Of a stretch of 64,000 nucleotides of DNA, positions 8,471 through 16,786 are shown piece after piece. Location: positions 310,001 to 374,000 of the forward strand of contig NZ_JYNS01000001.1 in the NCBI RefSeq assembly GCF_000934725.1, written 5' to 3'. Under the pieces are notes generated by a model. It had not been told where the DNA came from. It worked only from the letters and a program-made list of their open reading frames with translations, and searched no databases. The stretch is from Methyloterricola oryzae (GTDB lineage Bacteria; Pseudomonadota; Gammaproteobacteria; Methylococcales; Methylococcaceae). The position numbers and the translations under genes are program-made. Position 1 is the first letter of the stretch; the number at the start of each line of letters is the position of its first letter.

Positions 8471-9180
8471 GGCGCGCGTCAAAATGCTGCGTGTTATCGA
8501 AACCCTGGCTCGCGCAGTCGGCTTTACTCTCGGTGCGACGGGGCCCGGCGTGATGATTCAACATCGCACCGATGGCATCACTCCCGTGTTCACCCGCGAC
8601 GGCGTCACCGTGGCAAATTCCATTCACCTCAGTGACCGCCTGGAGGACGTTGGGGCACGCCTGCTGCGCGATGTCGCCGGCGCCACTTCCCGCGAAGCGG
8701 GCGATGGCACCACCACCGCGGTAGTGCTGGCGCGCTTCATCGCCCGGGAATGCGCCCGCAGCCTGGCCGCAGGCGTCAACCCGACGGAGCTGAAAAAGGG
8801 CATCGACCTGGCCACCCGCCGGCAAGGAAGGCGAGCAGGTCGCTGACCTGCTGCTGGAAGCCATCCGCCATGTGGGGCCGAGGGATATGGTCAATATGGA
8901 GTTGGGCAAGTCACCCCAGGACGAACTGGAATTGCTGGAGGGCGTCCATTTCGAGCAGGGCTATTTGTCGCCCTACTTCAGCACCGACAAGGAGCGTCGC
9001 CTCGCCGAACTCGATGAGCCCTACATCCTGCTCTACGACCGCGAAATCACCGATTTCATGGACCTGGTGCCGCTGCTGAAGAAAACCCAGTCCCAGCGCC
9101 GGTCACTGCTCATCATCGCGGAAACCGTCGCCAATCAGGCGCTGGCCTGGCCCGCCAACCGCTTTCTTCAGGTGCATTTC
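8466..9180 (+). pseudogene. mmoG: mmoG pseudogene (GroEL-like chaperonin remnant)
   Basis: GroEL-type sequence in two frames. The first (GAARVKMLRVIETLARAVG, FTRDGVTVANSIHL, EAGDGTTTAVVLARFIA, NPTELKKGIDLATR) aligns with roughly residues 30-120 of GroEL. It loses frame near 8820. The second frame (GKEGEQVADLLLEAI, DELELLEGVHFEQGYLSPYF, EPYILLYDREITDF, LLIIAETVANQALA) aligns with about residues 165-280. Some 30-40 residues are missing between the two, and the whole C-terminal half (second equatorial domain) is gone. The ATP-binding GDGTTTA motif survives. Divergence from housekeeping GroEL plus position after mmoC identifies it as MmoG, the dedicated sMMO assembly/regulation chaperonin. It is clearly non-functional. 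Confidence 0.82.
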
Positions 9181-9535
9181 AAGAAATCCACATGGGAATT
9201 GCCGGTTTGTGGGAAGAGTTCGCCCTGCAGCGACGGCTGCTGGATGAACTGCTGGGGCTTTTGCTGTCGCGCTCACAGCGCCCCGCGGCCGCTTCGGAAG
9301 ATAGTCTGCCGAACGGATTGCCCTTCCGGCAGTTTCCGGGACGAAAGAACTGAACCTCATGGAAAGGAAGACGCCGTGGCGCCGACTCAAGGCAGTTTGC
9401 GTTCACTTATTAAACAGCCCACTGTGCAAATGTCGAGCGGCGTCCGATTTCCCGACACTGCTCTTCCTCACCCCGCGTAGCGGCAGGAGGACACAAGGCA
9501 CTGATCTGATTTGAAATAGCTGCTCCGAGCGGATA
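9181..9535. other. gene-poor remnant DNA downstream of mmoG
   Basis: No supported gene. Two short frames exist: 9192-9353 (53 residues, starting MGIAGLWEEFALQRRLLDEL, amphipathic helix-like) and one starting at 9359 (MERKTPWRRLKAVCV). Neither has a good ribosome site or recognisable homology. They may be decayed parts of the sMMO region. Confidence 0.3.
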
Positions 9536-9552
9536 TGGCACGCAACTTGGCA
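9536..9552 (+). promoter_or_regulatory. possible sigma-54 promoter (-24/-12-like)
   Basis: TGGCACGCAACTTGGCA matches TGGCACR-N4-TTGCW except that GC of the -12 element is displaced by one base (TTGGC). It lies about 83 bases ahead of a 32-codon gene with a good ribosome site. The first 14 bases recur exactly upstream of a cytochrome gene at 52133. Confidence 0.35.
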
Positions 9553-9634
9553 GTCATACGGAGTCACGCGTTGGCCGAAGTGGACACGCGGACATCGCCA
9601 GATCGGAAACCCCACCAAAGAAGGAGCCCGCTCC

Positions 9635-9733
9635 ATGCTTGATCAGATCAAGAACGTACAACAGATCATCATCCTGATGATCACCACCCTCATCGTGTCA
9701 TCTGCGGCGGTAATTGTGACCAAGCTGCTCTGA
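9635..9733 (+). CDS. 32-residue single-pass membrane peptide
   Basis: Short frame MLDQIKNVQQ followed by a hydrophobic stretch (IIILMITTLIVSSAAVIV) and TKLL. An AAGGAG Shine-Dalgarno at 9621-9626 sits eight bases before the ATG, which is the main support. A sigma-54-like promoter is upstream, and a strong terminator is downstream at 10101. It would form one transmembrane helix with a short polar N-terminus. No homology is recognised. It may be a small membrane regulator, a type I toxin-like peptide, or an accidental frame at the head of a structured transcript. Confidence 0.45.
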   Translation: MLDQIKNVQQIIILMITTLIVSSAAVIVTKLL

Positions 9734-9739
9734 TGATTA

Positions 9740-10129
9740 ATTCGGCTCAGGAAGGAGCAGAGAGAATCGGCGCAGGGATGCGCCCACAGAATCTGGCGCC
9801 TTGTCCCGGGGCTAAGGCGCTCAGCAAAAGCCGGCGGGGAAAAGCGCACCCCCTGCATTCCCCTGGACGACCCTCTACGTGGACCGCCCGGACTCAGGGT
9901 GCCCGGCCAGGAACTTGGCGTGCTCAAAGCGGTCAAGATTGGCAGGAACTCAGAGGAGCGGCAATCGAATGATCAACTTATAGATGCCGCCTGATATGTC
10001 AGGCCAGAGTCCAGGTCGAACCGACTGCGAACCTGGCTACTGACGCTCGATGATGGCGGCAACAGAGCTCTTCCCTGGTGCGGCAATCGCACTGTGCCTT
10101 GGCCGCGGCAAGCGCCGCGGCCTTTTTTT
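9740..10129 (+). ncRNA. candidate structured RNA with GGA-loop hairpins
   Basis: No gene is supported in this stretch, but the plus strand can fold into many short perfect helices. They are GCTC/GAGC with loop AGGAAG (9745-9758); GGCGCA/TGCGCC with loop GGGA (9769-9784); GCGCCTT/AAGGCGC (9796-9820); CGCCC/GGGTG with loop GGACTCA (9885-9901); GCCA/TGGC with loop GGAACT (9906-9919); GCGGCA/TGCCGC (9958-9990); and CCTGA/TCAGG (9990-10003). It ends in an intrinsic terminator. GGA exposed in hairpin loops is the hallmark of CsrA-sequestering RNAs (CsrB/RsmZ type), and csrA is present at 17880. GC-rich DNA folds easily by chance, so this is a hypothesis. Confidence 0.35.
10101..10129 (+). terminator. 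strong intrinsic terminator
   Basis: GGCCGCGGC, loop AAGC, GCCGCGGCC, then seven T. A perfect 9-bp stem with a U-tract, oriented to stop plus-strand transcription four bases before the convergent lpxB gene ends. It implies a real plus-strand transcript from the 9.5-10.1 kb stretch. Confidence 0.85.
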
Positions 10130-10132
10130 GCC

Positions 10133-11299
10133 TCAAGAGCTGGCGAGCATCCCGGCCGCCAGTTTCGCCAGATTGGCCGAGCCACCGCCCTCCCCCAGCA
10201 GGGTCTTGACCTCGAGCAGATCCGCTTGCATCTGTCGGGCATAACCTGCGTCGTCGAGTATGTGGGCAATCTCGCCGGCGATGTTCTCGCCCGTGGCCTC
10301 GTGCTGGATGAATTCCTGCACGATGCGCCGGCCGCTGAGGATATTGGGCAGGCCGATGAAAGGAATGGAGATCAGCCAGCGCCCCAGCAGATAAGTGATG
10401 GGCGTTACTTTGTAGATGATGGCCATGGGCACGCCCATCAGCGCCACTTCCAGGGTGGCGGTGCCGGAGACGGTGATGACCGCATCGCAGCATTGCAGCA
10501 CGTCCACGTTGCGGCCCTTGACGCAGACGATGCGCAGATGAAACGGAGCAAGGTGTTGCTCCAGCCAGGCATCGGCCACCGACTCCGCCTGGCTCAGCAC
10601 GAAACGGGCCTTGGGGAAACGCTCGGCGAGCCGCTTCGCCGCCTCCAGGATCACCGGCAGCAGGCGCTTGATTTCGTTGCCGCGGCTTCCGGGCAAGAGG
10701 CCTATGACCGGTCCCTCGCCCACGAGGCCGAACGCCTGCAGCGCGGACTCACGGGATAGGCTGGGCACCACCTTTCCCGCTAGGGGGTGCCCCACATAGG
10801 TCACCGGAATGCCGTGGGATTCATAGAACGGCACCTCGAAGGGAAAGATCACCGCCATGTGGTCCACCGCCTCGCCGTATTTCTTCACCCGTCCCGGGCG
10901 CCAGGCCCAGACCTGCGGACTGACGTAGAACAGCACCTTTATGCCGGCCGCCTTCGCGGCCCGCGCCAGATGGAAATTGAACTCCTTGTAGTCCACGCAG
11001 ATCAGCAGGTCGGGACGCTCGTCCCGGGCCAGTTGCTGCATCTGCCGCAGGGCGCGGCGAATGGTGCCGTAATGCCGTATGACCTCGGTGGCGCCGATGA
11101 TGGCGATGGCGGTGGAGTCGTAACGAATGTCCACGCCCGCATCGCGCATCCGTGCGCCGCCCATGCCTATGCCTCGCACCTCTGGGATCAGCCGCTTCAG
11201 TTCCAGGAACAGGCTGGCCGCATGCTGATCGCCCGAGGCTTCGCCGGCCGAGAGCATGACCAGCGGCGCGCGCGCGGCCTCCCGAACTTCCCCAGCCAT
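10133..11299 (-). CDS. lpxB: lipid A disaccharide synthase
   Basis: 388 residues, family GT19. The enzyme joins UDP-2,3-diacylglucosamine (or its 3-amino analogue) to lipid X at the inner membrane. Diagnostic segments are LSAGEASGDQHAASL at the N-terminus, the VSPQVWAWRPGRVKKY block, GHPLAGKV, LLPGSRGNEIKRLLP and the C-terminal SGTATLEVALMGVPMAIIYK. The start at 11299 gives a normal family length. It follows gnnB by 11 bases and is last in an lpxA-gnnA-gnnB-lpxB run, a compact lipid A module. Confidence 0.96.
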   Translation of the reverse strand: MAGEVREAARAPLVMLSAGEASGDQHAASLFLELKRLIPEVRGIGMGGARMRDAGVDIRYDSTAIAIIGATEVIRHYGTIRRALRQMQQLARDERPDLLICVDYKEFNFHLARAAKAAGIKVLFYVSPQVWAWRPGRVKKYGEAVDHMAVIFPFEVPFYESHGIPVTYVGHPLAGKVVPSLSRESALQAFGLVGEGPVIGLLPGSRGNEIKRLLPVILEAAKRLAERFPKARFVLSQAESVADAWLEQHLAPFHLRIVCVKGRNVDVLQCCDAVITVSGTATLEVALMGVPMAIIYKVTPITYLLGRWLISIPFIGLPNILSGRRIVQEFIQHEATGENIAGEIAHILDDAGYARQMQADLLEVKTLLGEGGGSANLAKLAAGMLASS

Positions 11300-11310
11300 G
11301 GCGGGCTATC

Positions 11311-12408
11311 TCAAGCCGCCAGGGCTTCCCGGATCACGGCCACCACCTCCCGCACCTGCTCGTCGCTCAGTTCCGGGAAGATGGGCAGGGACAGGCAGCG
11401 CGCCGCCACCGCCTCGGTGTTGGGCAAGCTCAGCCCCTGGCAGTCCGCGGCGAATACCTTCTGCTGGTGCAGGGGCACGGGATAATAGATGGCGCAGGCG
11501 ATCTTCGCCTGCTGCAGGGCCGCCATGATCGCATCGCGCCGGTCGCTGAGCAGGGTGTACTGGTGGTAGACGTGCACGCCGACGCCATCCTCGAAGGGCG
11601 TTTCCAGCGGCAGGCCCGCCATCAATTCGGAATACAGGTGGGCGGCGTGACGGCGGCCGGCGTTGAACTGCTCGATGCGCTTGAGCTTGACCCGCAGCAC
11701 CACCGCCTGCAGTTCATCCAGGCGGCTGTTGTAACCGATCACGTCATGGTAATAGCGCACTTCGGAGCCGTGGTTGCGCAGCACCCTCACCTTGGCGGCG
11801 ATGGCGTCGTCGTTGGTCGTGACCAGCCCGCCGTCGCCATAGGCGCCCAAGTTCTTGCTCGGAAAAAAGCTGAAGCCCGCCGCGAGACCCAGGCTGCCGG
11901 TCTGCTTGCCGGCGATGCTGGCGCCGAAGGACTGGGCGCAGTCCTCGATCACCTTCAGTCCGTGCCGCTCCGCCACCGCCTGGATCGCCGCCATGTCGCA
12001 GGGCTGACCGAACAGATGCACCGGCATCACCGCCTTGGTGTTGGCGGTAATGGCCGCCTCGATGGCGGCCGCCGTGATGTTGAGGGTACGCGGATCGATA
12101 TCCACGAACACCGGCTTGGCGCCCACATAGCGGATCGCCTCGGCGGTGGCGATGAAGGTGAAGGCCGAGGTGATCACCTCATCGCCCGGCCCGATGCCCG
12201 CGGCCTCCAGGGCCAGGTGCAGCGCCTCGGTGCCGTTGGCGCAGGAGATGGCGTGCTTCACCCCCAGGTACTCGGCCGCTTCCTTCTCGAAGGCCTGTAC
12301 GTTGGGGCCCATGACGAAGGCGGTGTTGTCCAGCGCCGCCAGGATGCCGGCGTCGATCTCTTCCTTGAGCTGATGGTATTGGGTTTTCAGATCGACCATG
12401 GGGATCAT
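11311..12408 (-). CDS. gnnB: UDP-GlcNAc3N-forming aminotransferase GnnB (DegT/DnrJ/EryC1 family)
   Basis: 365-residue PLP enzyme of the sugar aminotransferase family. The catalytic lysine is Lys185 in FSFFPSKNLGAYGDGG, and the N-terminal block MIPMVDLKTQYHQLKEEI is typical. The start at 12408 is chosen to match family length; the frame is open further upstream. On its own it could be WbpE-like, but its place between gnnA and lpxB supports GnnB. In Acidithiobacillus ferrooxidans, GnnA oxidises UDP-GlcNAc at C3 and GnnB transaminates it to UDP-2-acetamido-3-amino-glucose, which LpxA then acylates through nitrogen. This gives lipid A with amide-linked chains. Confidence 0.82.
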   Translation of the reverse strand: MIPMVDLKTQYHQLKEEIDAGILAALDNTAFVMGPNVQAFEKEAAEYLGVKHAISCANGTEALHLALEAAGIGPGDEVITSAFTFIATAEAIRYVGAKPVFVDIDPRTLNITAAAIEAAITANTKAVMPVHLFGQPCDMAAIQAVAERHGLKVIEDCAQSFGASIAGKQTGSLGLAAGFSFFPSKNLGAYGDGGLVTTNDDAIAAKVRVLRNHGSEVRYYHDVIGYNSRLDELQAVVLRVKLKRIEQFNAGRRHAAHLYSELMAGLPLETPFEDGVGVHVYHQYTLLSDRRDAIMAALQQAKIACAIYYPVPLHQQKVFAADCQGLSLPNTEAVAARCLSLPIFPELSDEQVREVVAVIREALAA

Positions 12409-12464
12409 GGGTTGCGAATCTCCTGAAGGTTTGGAAAGTGGTTCAGCCCGGCGGCCAGGCGCGA

Positions 12465-13400
12465 TCAGGCCTTTAGCAGTCGCGTGATCTCGATCGCGGT
12501 CGCCAGGGCGCGGCGGCCTGCCCAGCCGGACACCAGGGGCTCGGCCCCGTCGCGGATGCAGGCGGTGAAATGGCGGATCTCCTCCATCAGGGCGTCGCCG
12601 CTCTCGAACACCGATTCCTCGCTGACGATTTCGGGCACCCCGGGAAACATCTCCTTCTCGCCCTTGCGGTGCTTGGCCAGCACGCGGTTCTGGAAATCCA
12701 CCGAGACGTAGGCATTGGGCATGAACATGCGCATCTTGCGCTCCACCTTGAGGCTGGCGCGGCTGGCGGTGACATTGGCCACGCATCCGCTCTTGAAGGT
12801 GATGCGCGCATTGGCGATATCGGTGTCGTTGGTGAGCACGGTCACGCCCTTGGCGTCGATGCGCTCCACTTCGGAATCCACGATGTCGAGGATGATGTCG
12901 ATGTCATGAATCATCAGGTCAAGCACCACGCTCACATCGTTGGCGCGCGGATTGAACGGCGCCAGTCGGTGGGATTCTATGAACAGCGGCTTGTCATGGG
13001 TCAGGTCCAGCCCCAGCAGCGCCGCGTTGAAGCGTTCCAGATGCCCGACCATGAGCCTCAGGCCGCGCTCGCGGGCGATGCGGATCAGCTCGTCCGCCTC
13101 ATCCACCGTGACCGTGATGGGCTTTTCCACCAGGACATGGGCTCCGGCTTCGAGGAAATCCTTGGCCACCTGGAAATGCAGGGTGGTGGGCACCACTATG
13201 CTGACTGCATCCACCTGGCCCAACAATTCCTTGTAATCGCTCAGCGCCCGCGTGTGGTTCTGCTCCGCGACCGCCTTGGCGGCTTCGGGATTGCTGTCCA
13301 CCACCGCCACCAGTTCGCAATCGGGCAAGGCCGCGTATTTCTGCGCGTGGAACTTCCCCAGGTAACCGACGCCGACCACGGCGCAACGCAGTTTGCTCAT
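12465..13400 (-). CDS. gnnA: UDP-GlcNAc 3-dehydrogenase GnnA (Gfo/Idh/MocA family)
   Basis: 311-residue NAD-dependent oxidoreductase. The Rossmann start CAVVGVGYLGKFHAQ, the family EKP motif in HVLVEKPITVTVDEA, and the substrate-pocket segment VVLDLMIHDIDIILDIV are all visible. Expected role: oxidation of the 3-hydroxyl of UDP-GlcNAc to the 3-keto sugar, supplying GnnB. Context is decisive, since it lies directly between lpxA and gnnB. The alternative of an O-antigen sugar dehydrogenase (WbpB-like) is less likely in this setting. Confidence 0.82.
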   Translation of the reverse strand: MSKLRCAVVGVGYLGKFHAQKYAALPDCELVAVVDSNPEAAKAVAEQNHTRALSDYKELLGQVDAVSIVVPTTLHFQVAKDFLEAGAHVLVEKPITVTVDEADELIRIARERGLRLMVGHLERFNAALLGLDLTHDKPLFIESHRLAPFNPRANDVSVVLDLMIHDIDIILDIVDSEVERIDAKGVTVLTNDTDIANARITFKSGCVANVTASRASLKVERKMRMFMPNAYVSVDFQNRVLAKHRKGEKEMFPGVPEIVSEESVFESGDALMEEIRHFTACIRDGAEPLVSGWAGRRALATAIEITRLLKA

Positions 13401-13422
13401 AGTGCTTCCTCGAAATCTCGGT

Positions 13423-14205
13423 TCATTCGGCGTCGCGGCTCACATCGATGAAAGGCAAGATGCCACGGCGGGATTTTACGCCGATCCAGTCCCGCAGATA
13501 GGCCAACTCCGGCGTGTCCGGCAAGCCATCCAGGTCCTGCCGGTTGCGCAGGCGGCGGATGGCCGCGGACACTGCCTTCAGGCGTTCGCCGTCGATGCCG
13601 GCGCGGCGCATGCCGACCAGGTTCAGGCGATAGTGCTTGCCCGGCCGCCCGCCCACCATCATGAAAGGCAGCACATCCTTGTTGATGCCGGCCAGGCCTT
13701 GGAGCATGGCAAAGCTGCCGATGCGGCAGAATTGGTGGGTCATCACCCCGCCGCCGAGAAACACCCGGTCGCCCACATGCACATGGCCGCCCAAAGTAGC
13801 GCCGCTGGCAAAGATCGTGTAGTCGCCCACCGTGCAATCATGGCCCACGTGGCTGTTGTTCATCAGGTAGCAGCCGCTGCCGATGCGGGTGGAGGTGCCG
13901 GGCTGGGTCGCGCGGCTGAGGGTGACGCCCTCGCGGAAAACATTGCCGTCACCGATATCCAGCCAGGTTTCGGTGTCCGCGCTGAAGCTCAGGTCCTGGG
14001 GCAAGCCACCCAGCACCGCGTGGGGATGCACCGTGTTGTTGCCCCCCATGCGCACCCGCGGCTCGATCACCGCATGGGCGCCGATGACCGAGCCGGGTCC
14101 GATCTCCACATGCTCGCCGATGATGGCGTAAGGCCCCACCTTCACACCTTCGGCGAGGCGCGCGCCGGGGGCGATGACGGCGCTGGGATGAATTTCGGCT
14201 GACAT
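13423..14205 (-). CDS. lpxA: acyl-ACP--UDP-sugar acyltransferase
   Basis: 260-residue left-handed beta-helix enzyme that adds the first acyl chain in lipid A synthesis. Hexapeptide repeats fill residues 1-185. The conserved NNSHVGHDC segment carries His119 and His122, the latter equivalent to catalytic His125 of E. coli LpxA; GGGVMTHQFCRIG follows. The C-terminal helical part has the family form NLVGMRRAGIDGERL. Because gnnA and gnnB follow, the natural acceptor is probably UDP-GlcNAc3N rather than UDP-GlcNAc; this is inference. First gene of the module, 22 bases before gnnA. Confidence 0.94.
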   Translation of the reverse strand: MSAEIHPSAVIAPGARLAEGVKVGPYAIIGEHVEIGPGSVIGAHAVIEPRVRMGGNNTVHPHAVLGGLPQDLSFSADTETWLDIGDGNVFREGVTLSRATQPGTSTRIGSGCYLMNNSHVGHDCTVGDYTIFASGATLGGHVHVGDRVFLGGGVMTHQFCRIGSFAMLQGLAGINKDVLPFMMVGGRPGKHYRLNLVGMRRAGIDGERLKAVSAAIRRLRNRQDLDGLPDTPELAYLRDWIGVKSRRGILPFIDVSRDAE

Positions 14206-14228
14206 GGTCTCGACTCCTCGATGGGGTT

Positions 14229-15143
14229 TCAGCCGCGCGGGTGGCAGCGGCTGTGCAATTCCTTCAGGCGCTCCTGGGCCACATGGGTGTAGATCTGGGT
14301 GCTGGACAGATCACTATGGCCCAGCAGCAGTTGCACCACGCGCAGGTCCGCGCCGTGATTGAGCAGATGGGTGGCAAAGGCATGGCGCAGGGTATGCGGC
14401 GACAGGTGCTTGTGGATGCCGGCGGTGATGGCGTGGCGCTTGATCAGCAGCCAGAAGGCCTGGCGGGTCATGCCCGCGCCGCGTTCGGTTACGAAGAGAT
14501 CATCGCATTGACGCCCGCCCAGGATCTCCGGGCGCGCCTCGGAGCAATAGCGGCCGAGCCACGTCTCCGCTTCCTCCCCCAGAGGCACCAGGCGGTCCTT
14601 GCTGCCCTTGCCGATGACCCTCACCACGCCCTGGCGCAGATTGAACTGACCGATGCGCAGGGTGATCAATTCGGTGACACGGAGCCCTGTGGCGTACAGC
14701 ACCTCTAGCATGGCTCGGTCGCGCAGACCCAGCGGGGTGCTTACATCGGGCGCTGACAACAGGTCTTCCACGTCGCGCTCGGTCAGGGTATGCGGCAGCG
14801 GCTTGCCAATATGGGGCGACTGCAGGCCGGCACAGGGGTCGTAAGTCAGTTTCCCGAGTCGGAGGCACCAGGCATAGAACTTACGCAGGCTGGAAATAAT
14901 GCGGGCGCTGGTGCGGTGACTGACGTTCTGCTGGAACTTGAGTGCGAGATAGGCCTCGATGTCGCCCCCTTGGGTCTCCGTCAGACCGATGTGCCGCTGG
15001 CTGCGCAGCCAGCCGCAAAACAGGGCCAGGTCGCTGAAGTATGCCTTCTGCGTATTGTCGCTCAAGCCTTCCTCGACCCACAGGGCATCCTGAAAGGCGT
15101 CGATCAGGGCGCGGTCTCCCGGCTCGATCTCAGACGCCGTCAT
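14229..15143 (-). CDS. xerD: site-specific tyrosine recombinase XerD
   Basis: 304 residues. It resolves chromosome dimers at dif together with XerC and FtsK. The N-terminal SAM-like core-binding domain (ALWVEEGLSDNTQKAY) is followed by the catalytic domain. The active residues are seen in YATGLRVTELITL (Arg), GKGSKDRLVPLG (Lys), LSPHTLRHAFATHLL (His-x-x-Arg), LLGHSDLSSTQIYTHV (His and the nucleophilic Tyr). Sequence is XerD-like rather than phage integrase-like, and no att site or prophage genes are nearby. It overlaps the ogt stop by 14 bases. Confidence 0.93.
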   Translation of the reverse strand: MTASEIEPGDRALIDAFQDALWVEEGLSDNTQKAYFSDLALFCGWLRSQRHIGLTETQGGDIEAYLALKFQQNVSHRTSARIISSLRKFYAWCLRLGKLTYDPCAGLQSPHIGKPLPHTLTERDVEDLLSAPDVSTPLGLRDRAMLEVLYATGLRVTELITLRIGQFNLRQGVVRVIGKGSKDRLVPLGEEAETWLGRYCSEARPEILGGRQCDDLFVTERGAGMTRQAFWLLIKRHAITAGIHKHLSPHTLRHAFATHLLNHGADLRVVQLLLGHSDLSSTQIYTHVAQERLKELHSRCHPRG

Positions 15144-15609
15144 AGCCCTCGTGCCGCAAGAGCCAACGCTTGATCTCCAGGTAAGGGCCTTCCAATCTGC
15201 CGCAGAACCCGCCCAAACCGGTGCCGGACACCACCCGGTGGCAAGGCACGATCAAGGGAAACCCGTTGGCCTTGCAGGCCCCGGCCACGGCCCGGGGCGC
15301 GCTGCCCAGATATCGCGACAGATCGCCATAGCGGCGCACCTCGCCTGTGGGGATAGCCCTAAGCGCCTGCCAGACGCGCCGCTGGAACAAGGTGCCTTGA
15401 ACCGGCAGCGGCAGGGCGAACGGCCAGGCGGGGTCGTCGAAATAGCACTGCAGCTGGCGCTGGGCTTCCTGGAGTTCTGGCGTCTGCGGCTTCACCGGCG
15501 GCTTGGCCTCCGGCAACAGGTCGATACCGGCGAGAATGCCACCTTCGGCCCTAAGCAAGACGGCGCCGAAAGGCGCCGCCATCACCGCGTATCCGCCGCC
15601 CGAACTCAT
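15130..15609 (-). CDS. ogt: methylated-DNA--protein-cysteine methyltransferase
   Basis: 159-residue suicide repair protein that removes alkyl groups from O6-alkylguanine. The active-site motif is PCHRVVSGTGLGGF with acceptor Cys123, preceded by the helix-turn-helix segment FQRRVWQALRAIPTGEVRRYGDL. No Ada-type N-terminal regulatory domain is present, so it is the Ogt form. Its 3' end overlaps the start of xerD, suggesting cotranscription. Confidence 0.92.
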   Translation of the reverse strand: MSSGGGYAVMAAPFGAVLLRAEGGILAGIDLLPEAKPPVKPQTPELQEAQRQLQCYFDDPAWPFALPLPVQGTLFQRRVWQALRAIPTGEVRRYGDLSRYLGSAPRAVAGACKANGFPLIVPCHRVVSGTGLGGFCGRLEGPYLEIKRWLLRHEGYDGV

Positions 15610-15666
15610 GGGTTCGAGGCCGGCAACAAGCCAATGCCCGGTGCAGCCCCGGCCATAGGCCCGTGC

Positions 15667-16017
15667 TTAGATCTTTTCCTTGATGCGAGCGGCCTTGCCG
15701 GTACGGTCGCGCAGATAATACAGCTTGGCGCGGCGCACATCGCCACGGCGCTTAACCGTGATGTCCTGGATCTGCGGGCTGTAGGTCTGGAAAACGCGCT
15801 CCACGCCTTCACCGTGAGACATCTTGCGCACGGTGAACGCGGAGTGGTAGCCGCGGTTGCGCTTGGCAATCACCACGCCTTCGTAGGCCTGCAGACGTTC
15901 GCGGTTGCCTTCCTTGACCTTCACCTGCACCACCACGGTGTCGCCAGGCGCGAAGTCCGGAATGGTCTTCTGACTCATCCACTCGCTTTCGAGCTGCTGA
16001 ATGATGTTGTTCGACAT
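15667..16017 (-). CDS. rplS: 50S ribosomal protein L19
   Basis: 116 residues, normal length for bL19, which sits at the subunit interface. Family segments include [32 protein letters not shown] and [14 protein letters not shown] at the C-terminus. Last gene of the conserved rpsP-rimM-trmD-rplS operon, 18 bases after trmD. Confidence 0.98.
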   Translation of the reverse strand: MSNNIIQQLESEWMSQKTIPDFAPGDTVVVQVKVKEGNRERLQAYEGVVIAKRNRGYHSAFTVRKMSHGEGVERVFQTYSPQIQDITVKRRGDVRRAKLYYLRDRTGKAARIKEKI

Positions 16018-16035
16018 GGAATATCCCCTTCTGGA

Positions 16036-16779
16036 TTATCTGGTGTTCAATTCGCTTCTAAATTCTTCCAGCAACTTCTGCTGCTCGGCGTCCAGGGCCT
16101 GCTTATGCAGCAAGTCGGGCCTGCGCAGCCACGTCCGACCCAAGGCCTGCTTCAAGCGCCAGCGCCGGATAGCCTGATGGTCGCCGCTCTGCAGGACCTC
16201 CGGCACCCGCATTCCCTCGATCTCGTCGGGGCGCGTGTAGTGCGGACAATCCAGCAAGCCCTCGCCGTAGGAGTCCTGCGCGGCGGAATCCCCATGGCCC
16301 AGCACCCCGGGCAGCAGACGCGTCACCGCATCGAAGATGACCAGGGCCGCCAATTCACCGCCGCTGAGCACATAGTCGCCGATGGACCATTCCTCGTCGA
16401 CTTCCAACTCGATCAGCCGCTCGTCGATGCCTTCATAACGCCCGGCCACCAAGACCAGCCGCGAGAAACCGGCGAATCGCCGAACCGCGGCCTGATCCAG
16501 CGTACGCCCTTGTGGGCTGAGGCAGACCACCAGCGCCGGATCCGGGTGGGCCGCGCGGGCCGCGCCGATGGCATCCTGCAGCGGCTGGACCTTCATCACC
16601 ATGCCGGGGCCGCCGCCGTAAGGTCGGTCGTCTACGGTCCGGTGCGGATCGTGAGTGAAGTCACGCGGATTCCAGGTCGCCAGTTCGACGATACCCTGCT
16701 TCACTGCCCGCCCGGTCACGCCGCAGGCCGCGGCGTCCCGGATCATCTCGGGAAACAGGGTCACCACGTCAAAACGCAT
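16036..16779 (-). CDS. trmD: tRNA (guanine-N1)-methyltransferase
   Basis: 247-residue SPOUT-class enzyme that methylates G37 in tRNAs with a G36, preventing +1 frameshifts. Diagnostic: [11 protein letters not shown] start, [14 protein letters not shown] substrate loop, [15 protein letters not shown] knot region and [15 protein letters not shown]. Third gene of the rpsP operon, seven bases after rimM. Confidence 0.98.
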   Translation of the reverse strand: MRFDVVTLFPEMIRDAAACGVTGRAVKQGIVELATWNPRDFTHDPHRTVDDRPYGGGPGMVMKVQPLQDAIGAARAAHPDPALVVCLSPQGRTLDQAAVRRFAGFSRLVLVAGRYEGIDERLIELEVDEEWSIGDYVLSGGELAALVIFDAVTRLLPGVLGHGDSAAQDSYGEGLLDCPHYTRPDEIEGMRVPEVLQSGDHQAIRRWRLKQALGRTWLRRPDLLHKQALDAEQQKLLEEFRSELNTR

Positions 16780-16786
16780 GGCGACC

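Noticed and set aside
9734-9972. A 79-codon plus-strand frame after the small membrane peptide
   Set aside because: It has no ribosome site, starts inside the stop of the previous frame, and its composition (Arg, Pro, Gly, Thr) is that of translated structured RNA or random GC-rich DNA.
14229-15143. XerD as a phage or island integrase
   Set aside because: It is XerD-like along its length, sits among housekeeping genes, and no attachment-site repeat or mobile genes are nearby.
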